The notes under the pieces are model-generated. The model saw only the letters and a list, made by a program, of their open reading frames with translations, was not told the origin of the DNA and made no database searches. Positions 39,676-53,600 of a stretch of DNA of 64,000 bases are shown here, piece after piece. The stretch spans positions 28,685,206 to 28,749,205 of the forward strand of contig NC_045139.1 in NCBI RefSeq assembly GCF_008831285.2, written 5' to 3'. The translations under genes were made by a program, and so were the position numbers. This stretch comes from Nymphaea colorata. Taxonomy: Eukaryota; Streptophyta; Magnoliopsida; Nymphaeales; Nymphaeaceae. How positions within the stretch are numbered: the stretch's first letter is position 1; each line of letters begins with the position of its first letter.

Positions 39676-41037
39676 TCACCATCCTTTCAATGAGTGAACA
39701 GATGGTGTTGACCTTGAGCACCCCCTAGCAGCAAATGGATGCATGGTCCTCCTGCCATTGAATAATTTGGAAGAAAACAAACCCCTTTTCTTTATCACGA
39801 CTGATTCTGGCAAATCTTTGCTGGAGTTCCCCCTTTTTGTACACTGCTTCTTAAGATGGTGTTTGTTCAAAGAAGACAAGTTCCCACGAACAGGTGCTTG
39901 GATTGTTCCTTCAACACAATCTCCCCACTGTCCACAACTCCAAGATCTTGATGATGTTGCATCATCTTCAACAGTTGACTTAAGCTTGGGAAATCCACTC
40001 TTCATCCTCGAACCTAGAACATGTTGCTCAGGGACTGCCCTAATCTCTTCATCTGACTTAGCGCAAAGCGGGCACGGAGGGTCATGTTTTTGAAACTTTG
40101 GGGTATTATGTTCTAAGCACTCTGCATGATAGACATGGCTACAGGAAAGAACACCAGCAACAGGCATGTCACCACATCTAACAATTCGAACAGAACTCCA
40201 TGGAGACCTCTGAGACAATAATCTTTCACATATTCCGCATCTTAGAGACTCAGACATATTACATGAAAGCCCAAAATACTCCAGGTCAAACTGGTCAGAG
40301 ATGTCAGTAAAATCAATGCTACTAGAGCTGCTCTGCAGGAGACCATCATGCTGAAAACCAGCACTCAAATCTGAAGAACCTAGCAATGGCTGAGGTTCAT
40401 CAAATGCTCGAGAAGACTTGGAGTCTGAATGAAGAGTGCTAGAGGTTATCCCTCTGTCTTTAGTATTACTGCTAATACTTGAAACGTGAGCTTCAATTTC
40501 AGAACCTTGGTTGGGAAAAGAAAGAGGGTGGACAGATTTTGACATAAAGGAGCAGTGACTTGCAAAGTTCCGGGGTAAGAAACGGGTTGGCGATTTCCCC
40601 ATGTGTTCACACTCACTAGCATCTGAATGTGATGTTGAGCTGCAGCTGTTAGGAGCTGCTGAAGTCCTGAAGCCAAAGTGTCCCTGCAAGAAAACAAGAC
40701 CAGAAAAGCTATAGCATTCTTTACATAGAGCAAATAAGAATGGAAAAGCAAGATGTTACCTCCGTTGATTGAGGAAATAGAAGTGAACTGGATGCTGGTT
40801 CTGTCAGGATATAATATGGACATTAGAACCCAGCAATTAAAATGGCAATATAGTCCATCAGATCAAGCTTCTTTTCATGCAACGAAATGTCAAAGATGGA
40901 ATATGATTTGGTCAAATAGCTACTATGGCTCATATAGTAGATATTTAGGCATTTACATTAGTCACCTTCTAAAGCTTTATGGCATTGTTTCAGTCATTGA
41001 ATGTATAACATGGCAAGCCTTTCCCGACCACACTTAC

Positions 41038-41068
<31 letters not shown>

Positions 41069-44000
41069 ATGTGCATGTGTGGAGTTTCTTCAGGCTATAT
41101 GAAATCTGTATTGTTAGAAACTATTACCACGAAATGCACCATTAGAATTTTAGAACAGATAAAAGACAAGGACAATAGTGTCCAGACAGCCACAAAAATA
41201 GAAAACAGAAAAACCACTAAGATATGGCCCCAATCCATTGGACACTATAGTTCAACACCTGCAGACAACAAAAAAGGAAATAAGAAAGTGGGGGAGAAAG
41301 TGAAAAGGATCAAGAGTCTACCATTAGGGAGAAAGAAGAAACACGAAGTTGGATATGATAATTGTTTGTTGATTGAACATATAACAAGAACAAGAAAATG
41401 TGTAATTGGTCCTATGAAATCTCTGCAACAGTTACCATTGCATATTATATAGTAGAGATCCTCAGCTTCAGTGGAACCATATCAAGGTCATCTTATATGC
41501 ATCAAAGAATCTGTTACTAGAAGCCCATGGCTAGCAGCCTATTAACTATCAGCAGATGGGGTTAGGGCCCTAGGGCACACCATCAGATCCAGATCAAGGA
41601 AAAGAGATGAATGGCCTATGGAAAAAAAAAAAAAAAGCCAACTGACAACCAAAGAACATGATATGAATAGGAATAATAGGATAGTAACACGACCTTTCAG
41701 ATCTTTAGAATTGAAGTCTGCATGTGGCGAACTGCCATGAAGGTGATTCACAGAATTGACAACACAATGAGTATTGTCAAGCTTGGCATTTAGGGAGAAA
41801 ACGGATACAACCATGGATGATTCCCAAAATAAAAAGCTGAGGAGGACTACCAACTGGAAACGACAGACAGTAACTCAGTCTACCAGGCAAATTGCTTTGT
41901 GCAAGCTCCAAAAGATAGGTTTCAAAATTTAGACAGAATTTAATCAAGATAGACTTCATTCCCTTGAAATTTTATTTGGAAGGAAAAACAAGGCACTGGC
42001 AGGTTCAGCTTTTCCCTCATGATAGCGTTAATCTGTTATTGTAGGCAACAAATAAGCCCCACATTATTAACAGTTTTGCTATCAATGCCCACTAATAATT
42101 TCAAGAGTTCCACCACCTAGTCCAATTACCACCATCATTACAATACCTTAACAACAGTAATCACTTTAACTACAATGGGAAAAATGATGGACAACCCAAT
42201 AGTAAGTCAAATACATCACATGTACAAATGCACACCAACAAAATATGATCACAAACCTACCAACTCCAATGCCAAAAAGGTTCAAGCTTTTTACATCTTT
42301 TACTATAAAAGCTGGACGGGCCATTCTTGGTTTGGTGCATGACAGATCTTTTGCAACTCCTAGTTTAAATGATATCATCAACAAGAAGAAGACAATCACC
42401 TTCATTCTATAATGCACAAATAGTTAAAACACTGTTTATGAATGTCAGGAACGGTGTTATCGATAGTGTACAATATGTATCAGGTCGGCAAAATCTATAT
42501 AATACACCCACAATACACATTAAAAATGTCCATCATAGGACACGGTACATATCATACGATACAGAAAACATGGCATGTATCTTATGATACGGTGCAAATT
42601 TTAAGAAGAGGGCACTACACCCCTTTTGGTCAATTTATTTTTTCAAAAACACCTCTTTCCCTCCATTTCTAACACTTCTAAGAGCTTTGGGAGGGAGACT
42701 TTTTTGCTGGTTTTGTAGAGAAATTGTCAAATAAATTGTTGATTTGAAGGAGAACTTGCTAGTTTGAAAGGAAAGTGGATCGTGGGAAACCCATTCGTGT
42801 TTGGAAAAAGAGAATTTTTATGTTTTTTCTCCTACAAAAGGCATACAATCTCTCAATTCCAAGTTTCACATATATTTTTATTGTTTCCTAAAGTTTAGGA
42901 TAGGTTTCTATTTATTTTATGAAGATATTCATTTTATTTTCTTAATGTTGTTAAATGGTTTATGAATGATGAATCATGAATTTTCATTATGTGTGTGATG
43001 AGTTTTCCATATAGAACACATTTTTCATTATTTTTCTTAATTTTTTTTCTGAATTTTATATTTTTATGATTTTTTATTTTTTTATGAATTAAAAAATAAT
43101 TTTACGATGCACTATAATACATTATGACATGGCGTATAGGTCAGCCCAACTGATACATGTTATGATACACCCTTTATAACATTGGTCAAGAAAGCTATTG
43201 AAGAATCCCTAATGTACTTGAATGATAATCAATCAGTCCAGAAGGGCTTCATGCATGCAAGGTAGAAAAGGCCACAGGAATTCTATCTAAACCCTTCATA
43301 TGTCCTTCAATATTGTATATCTTAAAATATTTATAAGAGATTGGTCAAGAATTTACTAGATAGAAAATTAGCCATAGCGCCCACACAAAAACCATGACTA
43401 TAGAAAACAAACATGTAGTTAGAAACAAACAGCAAGTAACAGCAGAAGCATAAAACACAGACAGTCACGTTCAACTACCAAACAAGCACACATTGGATTA
43501 ATGATGAGGTACCTTGTAGTGTAGTTGATATAGAATCAACACCAACTCCCTGCAAAGGTGCAGTATGTTGAGGAGCATCAGATGGGCTGCTAAACTGGGA
43601 TACAATACCATCAGATGCAGAGTAGTGATGACAGGGGAACTGGTCATTTCTCACCCAGCCTCTGCTTTCTTTACTATTTGAAGACTGTGATGAATCATAA
43701 AGCTGCAAGCCTCCACGAGCACTGTGTGACACACCTTCAGATTGAAACATTTGATCCCACCTGCTTGATAATGGAGGTGAAAAGCTTGAGTTTGTTTGCC
43801 AGTAAGGCTCGTTTGGACCCATGGACCAACGTTGGCTTCCTGCATTGGATCCATGTGGCCTTGCAGCCACACAACAAAGTGAACCCGTCTTAGCTATCTT
43901 TTGTGCAACTTTACCAAACTTGGCAGCCCCTACAAATACTTTTAATATCAAGTGATGTACGGTTCATAAACTATTCATGACAATAGAAACTCTGTTGCTT

Positions 44001-44422
44001 TTCTTCAACAATCCCAGAAGGTCATGAGCCAGAACTCTGTCCCAATGGTTTTAAAGAGAGAAGTGATATTTGTCACAAGACTTCGAGTCTTCACCCAGAG
44101 CAGTTCTGTGAAGATGCAACACAGACATAAGATTAAAAGGACTAATAGAGGAAAACACCGCCACAAACCAAACAATATCAAGGTGTACAAAAAGTGTTGT
44201 TGAAAACAAATGGTTTCGATCATTTCCTCAGTGCTTTACAACTAAATTTACGAGGAAATAAGAGTTTAAACCATCAGATGATTAATATAAGCAGAAATCA
44301 GTGTCATCCTCCTTAACAAACAATGCTTCATCTGTCCACCAACTTTAAATATCTATCAGTGATAAAATGATAATACCAACCTCGCACCCACTTAGGGAGT
44401 ATGCTGCTAAATTGCCGCTCAT
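39676..44422 (-). CDS. RING-H2 finger protein (probable E3 ubiquitin ligase), five exons
   Basis: Proposed exons on the - strand: 44377-44422, 43513-43929, 41694-41846, 40760-40800 and 39676-40683. They sum to 1665 nt with no frame break, giving 554 residues. The N-terminus reads MSGNLAAYSLSGCEVGAAKF, then TGSLCCVAARPHGSN and WSMGPNEPYWQTNSSFSPP, a block I recall from a plant family of RING/U-box proteins. The middle is Ser-rich and probably disordered. The RING domain spans residues 368-426: CGIC, then LSCSHVYHAECLE (C-x-H-x2-H-x2-C, the H2 type), then CPLC. The last 125 residues are basic and Ser/Lys-rich. A RING protein would bind an E2 enzyme and promote ubiquitination. The target is unknown. 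Exons 2, 4 and 5 are firm, exon 1 is supported by phase and donor, and exon 3 is the least certain. Confidence 0.8.
39942..39962 (-). promoter_or_regulatory. Candidate miR172 pairing site in the RING mRNA
   Basis: The sense strand of the last RING exon reads ATGCAACATCATCAAGATCT plus one more T. Plant miR172 (AGAAUCUUGAUGAUGCUGCA plus U) could pair with it with a G:U at position 2, mismatches at positions 3 and 16, and matches elsewhere, including the cleavage centre at 10-11. The site encodes DDATSSRS, so chance similarity is quite possible. Confidence 0.25.
41038..41066. repeat. Poly(A) run of about 29
   Basis: An uninterrupted A tract within the RING gene intron between exons 3 and 4. It may be the tail of a small retroposed element, but no body was recognised. 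Confidence 0.8.
42441..43183. mobile_element. Candidate non-autonomous TIR transposon in the RING gene intron
   Basis: The left end (AATGTCAGGAACGGTGTTAT, then a segment including TATGTATCAGGTCGGC) resembles the reverse complement of the right end (AATGTTATAAAGGGTGTATC, then CATGTATCAGTTGGGC), so the roughly 743-bp block has imperfect inverted ends. Its interior is AT-rich and has no open frame. No clear target duplication was seen, and the family is not assigned. It lies between exons 2 and 3. Confidence 0.4.
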
Positions 44423-45290
44423 ATCATAAAGTTTTGTCAGCTATAACGTGCACGCCGAAGTAGACAAGCAGAACCTACAAAGGGAGAGAAACGTTTAAAA
44501 GGAGTGACACCTAACGCTCATTCAGTTCTCAAACGTAGACATAATCCTCTCACAGTTTCCCAAAAAGAGCAGAAGCACCAGGGTAACAAGCAAGACGCAT
44601 CAAGCAGAACAGGTTTAAATGATGAAACACAAGGAAGGTGATACCAAAGAGAGAAATAATTTACAAACAGGAATTGACACTATGCCAGTAAAATGTGGTG
44701 AGATCAGAAGGAGTCAAATACTTAGGTAAAGGAAGAACATTCACTCGGGATATCGACATCCTCGTCAACGAATCACTGAACCCAACAACACCCAAAGCTT
44801 AATAATCAAGAAAAACCAGAAAAAGAAGGGTGGGGAGGGGGAAGAATGGCCGATAATCACAAAACATGCTGAATAACACAAAGTCTCTAAAAAAACATAA
44901 CAGGAAAGGGAGGAAGAAAGGGACAAAGATAGTTATTGCAGATAACTGCCACAGTAAATTGAAAGAACCTGAAGGAGTAGACGATCTACATGATTCAGAA
45001 CGAAGGAAAACGAGAACAGGAAACAAAGGAGAAGCAAACGAAAAAGGGGACAAACCTTAAGCTTTTCTCCACGTTAGCCTTAATCTACCCACTCCAGGAC
45101 ACCCCCAAAAATCCTCCACGGAAGGGAGAAGGAAGAACGTGAAAGGTGCCCTTGAGGAACGAAGTGGCTGCCTTAGATGAAGCCCCCTCTTTCGCAGTGT
45201 ACGGAAGCCATGCTCTTTCTCTCTCTCCCCTTTTACTTATTTTTCTATCCCTTTAGCTCCAATTAATCAACATAAATCATTTCTATAAAA
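44423..45290 (-). other. 5' region of the RING gene
   Basis: A small upstream frame, ATGATATGA, overlaps the approach to the start codon. Farther right, 45200-45230 on the - strand is a GA-rich tract like those of plant 5' leaders, so transcription may begin near 45200-45250 and a leader intron is possible. No other gene recognised. Confidence 0.35.
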
Positions 45291-47602
45291 CTCAGAGCGC
45301 CAAATCTTTCCTCTGACATCCAGACCGTTGATCTTCGGTGAGCGGAGGGTCCCCCTCCCACGATCCTGGCCCATCCCCCTCTCCACGGTCACCGTGAAAC
45401 CCGCTTTTTGTCCTAAAATTAGCTTAGGATCTCATCATTTATGTGAACTTAAACGCAATATTTTTTTCCCACTTTTTAAGTATCAAAATTTCAGCTTGCT
45501 ATCTGTGTTTGTGGAAAAGTAGGCCGAACCACGAAACAACCATAAGAGCACAACACCGTGAGACCATTCCGATTTGTGCTCATCATCCTGGCGTCAGGGA
45601 ATTCTGATAAGTGATCTTCTCAGTCGTTTCATTTTTCTGTAGAAACTCTGTGAGACGGAACGAAGAGGAGAGGGGCGACCAGATTTGACGGAGCAATGAG
45701 TTCTTTACTTACAGAAATGACTTAGAAGGAAAATCTGGTGTTCGGGACGTAAGATCGTGAGCCACTAGAAAAGAACACGATTGTGGAAAGAAATGGCTCG
45801 CGTTGCACAAAACTTTGTGCCAAGATAGACACACCCACATGAAACTGTCTATTTGCTAAAGCAAGGGATAGAAGCCCAATAATAGTATGGCAATATTCCA
45901 GAGGTCTCCATCAAGATGCATCAAGGCATATGGGGTCAAGTTTTAAAGAGCCAAGGATCCTCATCTGTCATTGTCAATCTTCCCACTTGAGTATGATACA
46001 TCACCACCCCGGATTCTATGAGTCTTCATTAATGGATGTGATGATCCTGCCAATGTGCTTTTGAATCACTTCCACTTGGAGCAACAACTATATTATGGTA
46101 GATTTGCATCCCTATCACCCCATTAAAAACCTTATTTGCTTGACTGGGGGTTTCATAATTAAGTTTGGGATATGTTCTTCAGGGTATCCTGCAATTTGGC
46201 TCGCCCGTGCACCCCCGTGGCACACCAATCAAACACGAGAGAATATGTTTGCAGCATGTCATGTCTTTAGGGGATGAAATTCTAGGGGGAAGAAAGTTTG
46301 CCTGGAAGAATGGATCTGACGTTTTTCTTCAAATTTCTGCTTTGCTGTACGTTCAAAAAAGGCATCCGGAAACTATTTCCACTTAAGCTTCATCAGTCTC
46401 TAGTTTTAAAAGCATTCTCATGGTTGTATAAGTACACACCGGCTAAGACTTGCTTAGAGTTTCTCCCTCGTTAGAGAAACTGAGTCAGCGAATGTGTGGT
46501 AGATGAACGTTCCACGCCATTAAGATGAACACAAAAAAGAAAGGAAGACCGACGTCGATGTCGCACTCAAACATAGACATACCACCATACCCGTGTTTAA
46601 TTACCATAATATAAGATGGAAAGAATGCATGTTTAATCAAGCTAGAAAGGATTAAAACAAGGTGAGTGTTGGGGAGTTGCTGGCCTGCAAGAATGAAGTT
46701 GGTGATCGTTATCATCAGTACGTTTGTCAACAACTCCATTATTTTCCATGTCAAAATAATAAATGCATCCGCTCACCGATCATTTTCTTTGTTAGGTCGG
46801 ATGGGAAACCCAATGTTGTCAAATATCGGCTTCTGAATTCCAAATTCTATCAGAATCATTAAACATCTGAATCGAATCACCGACAAGCAGCGGCCTGTAT
46901 CGGGGCCATAATGGCCAAAAGAGTTAAACAGGGAAAAAGAAAAGATCTTTTGTTACTTATCAATGTAGCAGCTAATAAAAGCTGTATCTGCAGGTTTGGC
47001 CGGTAAACGGCCCTTATTTGTCACACAGGCCATATCAAGATGTGTCCAAAACGCCATCGGTTCTGGTAGCCTTGGCGAGACCGATCTCCTTCGTCTAGTC
47101 TGGCCAAACTCCAAAGGCTACCCAGGTCGGCTTTAACCCAACACAGATCAGCAGAGCCACAGAACGCCAGCAGTTCTGCTCACCTTTCAATTGTTGGGTA
47201 TCAGCAACAGTTTTCCACCCCCACTAAAACTACTCATCTTCCTCCAATACCCAAATGCTCTCATCGATACAGTACCTTAACCAATTTCACGGCGTCAAAT
47301 AAAATTCACGCCCTCAAATTGTTAGTGTTTAATGCGCAACGTTTTCCACTTTGGGCGCTCAAGATATCAGCATTCATATATATATATAACAACAACAGCA
47401 TCTTCCACTAATGTCATGCTTCCTCATGAGAGAGCAATACGAAACTGGTCTAATGTTAATTATTAGATAAAACAATCTTGCACCATGAACCACCTCTCAC
47501 TTCTGAAAGAATGCCACGAGGACGCAATCAGCAGGATAGTGTAGGGGCTCCCAGACTGTTGATATGTCAAATAGTTTGCGGCTTTGTTCACATGCCCTTT
47601 AC
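45291..47602. other. Intergenic sequence, probably with transposon debris
   Basis: No gene recognised. A GGCCTGTATCGGGGCC block near 46890 and ATATCGGC near 46823 look like fragments of palindromic transposon ends. The homology between the two methyltransferase copies begins near 47560. Confidence 0.35.
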
Positions 47603-50600
47603 CTATTTGATTGCCACACCATACACATGAGGGCTGAGCAAAGCGAGACCAGGCACAAAAGACATGTTAAGGTCCACATCTGAGAATCCAGCTTTAGAGA
47701 TTTCTTTTCCTGTTTCTCTGTTCAAATGGCACCCATCGGCAAAGAACTTCTGTAGGGGATTAAGGATGCCTTGGAGGAGCCTTAGTGGTGTGCCATCTGA
47801 ATTTAAACTCTTGAAAAGTTACAGTGACGAAGTACAACAGAAAGAAAGCTGAATGTGAATTTACTCAGCTGGAAAGCAAAGAGAAGTACTACCTAGAGCA
47901 GCGACATGTTCCAAAAAAATGAACCGCCCACCAGGCTTTAGCACTCGCAGCACCTCTGTACAGTAGTATATACATTAGAACATACAGTTAGTTGTACAAG
48001 ATATGATCCTCATATTTACAGCCTCAGTTTCTTATGCAAAAGAATTATCCAGCTTTCTTCCAATTTTTGCAAGCTACAGGTCACCTAGAACGTAACACGA
48101 CTAGCCTCCTAGCTTAAGAGGACAAATTAAGGAAGGCATGATAACTGCAATGTTCCATCAGGAAACAAGACTCCTGAACCATGTAATTGAATAACAGTAC
48201 ACCAAGATGAGCAAAAGAGAACCCTGAGTACTGCTTATCGTGCACAATAATTGCTAGATTCTTTATGACATATAACATCTTATATCACAGAATAGGCAGT
48301 TGTCAAGTTTGAAGCAAGGCTTAAATAAGACCTCTTTTCGCACTAATACTTTCTTTTTTGTCCAAAAGCTTTTTTTACTTGAGAGCAAAAGAGATTTTCC
48401 CCACGAAAAAGTTAAAATTAGCACCAAGATTGGTTAATGAAGATGCAGAAAGATGAACTTTATTCCATCTATTAAGTTCACCGATCATGTCAATGTCCAA
48501 CCCATTAAGGACATGTACACATGGTTGAGCAAAAGGATTACAAGCCAAGACATGTTAATGACGTTACTGAGGATAACTGATGACATCTTGCAGGCAACTC
48601 CTCTACATTATTCATCGAGTCAGTGCAAAGCCCTAACAGTTTACATGGCATAAAGAGTTCGGCAAGTTAACTTCCATTTTCATACATTCCATTCCATCTG
48701 AGAAAAGATGTGTTTTTCACAGGCCTTTATTCCACAGAGAGTAAAAACGATCGTAAATGTGTTACAAGAATTCTTTTCAAACATAGTGACGAAAACCGCA
48801 TTTTGTCTGTCTTTAGAAAAATGACAACCCAAATTAAAATATGACTGACGTGTCACGTGCATGTTGGCGTCGATGTGCATGGCCATGAATAGATTAAGAA
48901 GAAAAATAGGGAGAAATTGGTACCTTCTAGGGTCGCACGAACATCTTTCACAGAACATAATACAAGTGTTCCAACGACAAAATCCATGCTACAATCTTCA
49001 GCAGGCAAACCTTCTCCAGCCTACATTATCGATTCTTTAGTGTTCTCATAGACTTGCTGGGCGAAGCCAATAATAAAAATATCAAAATGACTGATCCATC
49101 AGACATGAAATCTAGCTTCAAACTCCCACATGGAAGAAAACCATTCAAGACATAACTTGAAGGCACTTGTTCTGCTAGTCTGTGGCTGGCAGAGAATGCA
49201 ACTGATCGCTCACACCCGAGGAAAAAAAGCGGAACTCTATGCATTTTAGAATTCTAAGACTGGAACGTTTTGTTTCTCTAATATGAAAATTCCTATAGAA
49301 GGGTCAACATGAAAATATTTCAAAAAGAGCCTATAATTTTTGAAAAATCACAAACTTCCCTCAACTTGATTTTCTTGACAATAAGGTTTTTGACCATGCT
49401 TAAAAGAAAATTTTCCGATGACTTTTTCTGGTTACAAAATTTTGAAGTACAGGACCTATATTCAGCAAAGGATGTAAAGATGACATCCCTGCAAGAGATA
49501 TGACTTGCAGTAGTGTCAATGGTAAAGCATTACAGCTGATGAGCTGAGATGATGAATAGCTATCAGTTGAGAAATAAGAGTCTGTCAGAAAATAATTGTT
49601 GACTCCAAAGTAAAGGAACAGATTAGATAAATCAATACATCAACTCCAACCAGTCAAACAACCATACCGCCTGTGTGAAGTAAAAGTTTGATGGTGGTAG
49701 TCCTGCCCTTAGTGCTGCCGCCTTTGCATATTTTTCCATTTGCTTATTTGGGTCTACTCCATATACGGTAACATTTGGCACATTAGCATAATATCCAATA
49801 TTTGGCCCTGTCCCAATACCTAGCTCCAAGACCTTTTTATTTTCACCTTCTAAACTGTTGAAGAGTTTTTCCTTGTATCCTGAAATCTTTCATGTAGACA
49901 GCAGAACCAATGTTGTGTAAAAATTTGTAGAATACATTTACTACTGAAAGACGTTACTTAGGCTCTATGCAGAGCCTTAAATTGGCCATAGGATATGAGC
50001 ACAAGAGCATCATAAAAATCTCATTCCTAATGCAAAACAGTTTTTTAAACAGAAACTCCGGTTGACTTTCATGAAGCACTTGAGGGGAGGTTATTGAAGA
50101 GAGAAAACGCAGATGTACTCGTCAGTGTCAATGCAAACAAAACTAGGAATTCAATCCATCATTGTTCATTTGGTCCACTAGGTTCTTGCAGGACTGATCA
50201 CATAAGTGACTTGTAATTTTCAACTAGAAATATGATTAAGACATTTTGATGTGAAGAGACACTGAAAGTAACTCTCGAAGAGAAACTTTGTGAAGATCTT
50301 CATTTGTAAAATCTTTACACTAACGGGGGACTTACTACAACACTTTTCTTGCATATTTTGCACTGAAAAAAATTATGCAAGTGCAATAGAATTGTTCCAA
50401 GTAGTAGTTTGTCCCAGTGCTGAGGGGTGACTATTTGCTTATAAAAATGCAAGGGAACCTGCTTCTATTGATGGCGTCCCCCATCCTGGTCATATTTGAG
50501 TTCCACATCAATGCTAGAATTCAAATCAAGTTAAGCTATCTAATATTTTAATTCAATGTTGTATAGAAAATGTTTAAGACTAATATATCGCTCAAGCACC

Positions 50601-53600
50601 TATGGATAGAATTCATGATGAGTCTGTTGGTTCTCAGACAGGATTACGACACCGTGTAGAACAATAGAAACGATAAAAATTCAGTAGTTTCAGGACACCG
50701 TAAGAAAGGAAGTTACAAAGGAAAAAAGAGAAAACTCCATGACTAATGTAAAGAATCAAGCAGAACTAAGTAGCCAAGAGAAGGAAACTAAATAGTCTTC
50801 TTGTGAAAGAAGAAAATATATTCAAGAGCCTTAGGCAATGAGTTTATATTTGAACTTGAAGTGTCAACCATGACTCACCTTTTTCCGGTGGAACTCCATA
50901 AGATGTTCCATTGCCCAAGCAAACAATTTGTCGTACCATTGAGGGTTTGGTGGATGAACCTCCTTCAGTATAACCTAGATTAGAATGATGATTTGATTAA
51001 GAAAAAAATAGAGAAAAAATGCATTGAGGAAATCGCACGTAAAGTAGTACATGTCAAAATCTTCAAAAACGTGAAGTATATAAATCTTTGTGCTAACAGA
51101 TATTTTTATTCTCGTAAAAAAACTGCTTTGTTGTCATAACTTATCAGATTTGCGAGTTAAAAGGTTATGGTGGCTGTAGGTCCTACTTGGCAGTTGGCAC
51201 TAGGGCTTATTATTTATCGCCTGCATATGAAAACAAAGAAATGTTTTTTATTGTGGAAAAAAAATATAATAAGCACCTAAAAGATTTTTTAGAGAAGATG
51301 AAATAGGCTTCTGATTTTTTTGAATTCTTGCCTTACTTATCTATATGCTATTAACAAAATCATCTCTTCCTTAATGTTCTTTTGACAAATTCACTGTGGC
51401 AATCTGAAAGTAAAAATTGAAGGTTTTATGCTAAAACATAAACTTGAGTTATGACAAGTTCAGAATAAAATACAAAATGAGATAGAATGCTTGTTTAGAC
51501 GACTCATTAGGGTATATACAAAAATACTTAGGCCCAGCCCAACGGAGATTCAACCAAACCCCAAGATTCAAAATAGTGCCAAGATATTACCAATGCAACA
51601 TCAAGAAATGTGGTCATCAAGGCCACGCTAATCAAAGCTACCTGAGAAAATATTGGTGAGAGGGTCAGACTTCTTTGAGTATGGGAAATACTCAAATATC
51701 AATAAAACATGGTTCAGCAAAGTAATATACATAAATATGACGATCCAAAATTGTGTCAAAACAAAGCCAAAACTCATCACTGCCACACAAATATTGCATG
51801 GTTCAAACGCACTAGAGCCGTAACTCACTTCAAAACTTCATGGCTTATAAAGTTATATTGTCAGTCAATCAACTATTTGAACCAATAGTTGATTGACTGA
51901 CAATATAACTTTATCATGACTGTCGTGATGAGCATCAGTAGAGATCCCGTGAGTAATGTATAATCAGAATAAAACATATCTTTACCAGTGATCTATTAAA
52001 TCAAGGGTAACTTGTAGTGAAGTTTCCTGAGATATCACACATCATTGCAATCGCAAGAGGGCCAAACCACCCAACTTCAGCCAAAATAGCACACCAGCTC
52101 CTCTAAGCACCCGAGCTGAGGGATAAGGAAACGCCTCTTGTACCATACAAATTTCAAATGTTACTGTACTGATTTGCATGTATCATACAATTTTCGCTTG
52201 TACCACACAATTTTCGTACATACCATAAAATTTTTCATGTAACCTGCAATAGATTTGTATGTTTCATACAATATATACTTTTCAGCATGTGTAGCCTTCT
52301 TCATGTGAATTCTAGAGAAATTTGTTTACATCAATCAAACATAACATCTTTCACCAAAAACCATAAGCATGTGATGACCTACACATTCCTCTTGTATAAG
52401 AACGTTTTCCGTGCATATAATACCATATATGCATATAAATAATCTATATAAACATTCTACATTACCAGTCCAGAATATACGTTACTTACATGTTTTATCA
52501 TGTAAGGATATTTCTCATACCTTGATTGTCGCGAGTCTATTTCAAATACTTTGATCCAACCCGCCACATTTTCGACAGCTTCTTGAATTGATCCAAATCA
52601 CATTTTTTCCTCAAAGAATATTTGTTGATATCATTATCTATTATGACACATACGTGTATACATCAAACTAAGCAACTAGTTCAGTCGGGTAAATACATAG
52701 TGAAAACAGCTTTGAATCAAAATTGTTCGATCTTACTTTGCTCCAAAATTGTTTGATCTCACTTATTTGTTTATTTTATGCAAAAAAATGTAGGGCCTTA
52801 CACAAAGGAGTTTAAACTCATATCTAAGATTGTCATGAACCTTGGGGAATTTATAAGGGGCTAGCTAAATAGTGAAGTCTTTTGCTTCATAGGCACCCTT
52901 TTGAGACGGGAACTCATCGGTTAAACTCCACCAAACTAGAAGTTGTGTTCCGGAAAAGAGTGAACCAGAATATTATAGTGATATCAAAGCATAGTTCAAC
53001 GCCTAGACCTTTGTCCTGCATTTGTGGACATTTGTGCCTTGATGGGGATAAATTATACTATCCCGAGAATTTTATCTTATATCTAAAATGGTTATGATTC
53101 TTGGGGACGTATAAGGGGGCCAACAAATGGTAGATTGGGATTCACCAAACCGAAAGTTTGTGGCCTGTGTGAGAGTGGGTTGAGTAATTGCAGTCATTTC
53201 TACCCCTTTGTGTGTTACAAATTAGTCTAAAATTAAGTTTCATTAAGTGCAATTGTTTTCCTTCAAAAAATAATAGATAACATGAGAAACGAAAGTAAGA
53301 AATAAACTAATATAAAATTCTGTTGAAGTATTTTTCTAATCACATAAGCCTATTCCTAAATGCATGACTATTGTAAATTACTAATCATGGTTAACATAAA
53401 ATAGAATGTCAGATGTGCACTTGTAATGGAAATGAGACAGGCAGGGATGAGTCTGTGAGTCGCCTGCAACTCTAGAATAAATAAGGGGTGAACACCAGGT
53501 CGAGTAATTTGAACTCAACTCGGTTAAACTTGTTTCAAGTCCGAGTTTGTGCTGATTGTTTCCACATACGAGTCGAGCTGGAGTTTTCCTAAGAACTTGT

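Noticed and set aside
43475-43951. Reading RING exon 2 as starting at an ATG at 43951
   Set aside because: A better acceptor (TTTGTAG) lies inside this frame, and an upstream exon with ATG at 44422 joins in phase and makes the whole 1665-nt coding sequence continuous.
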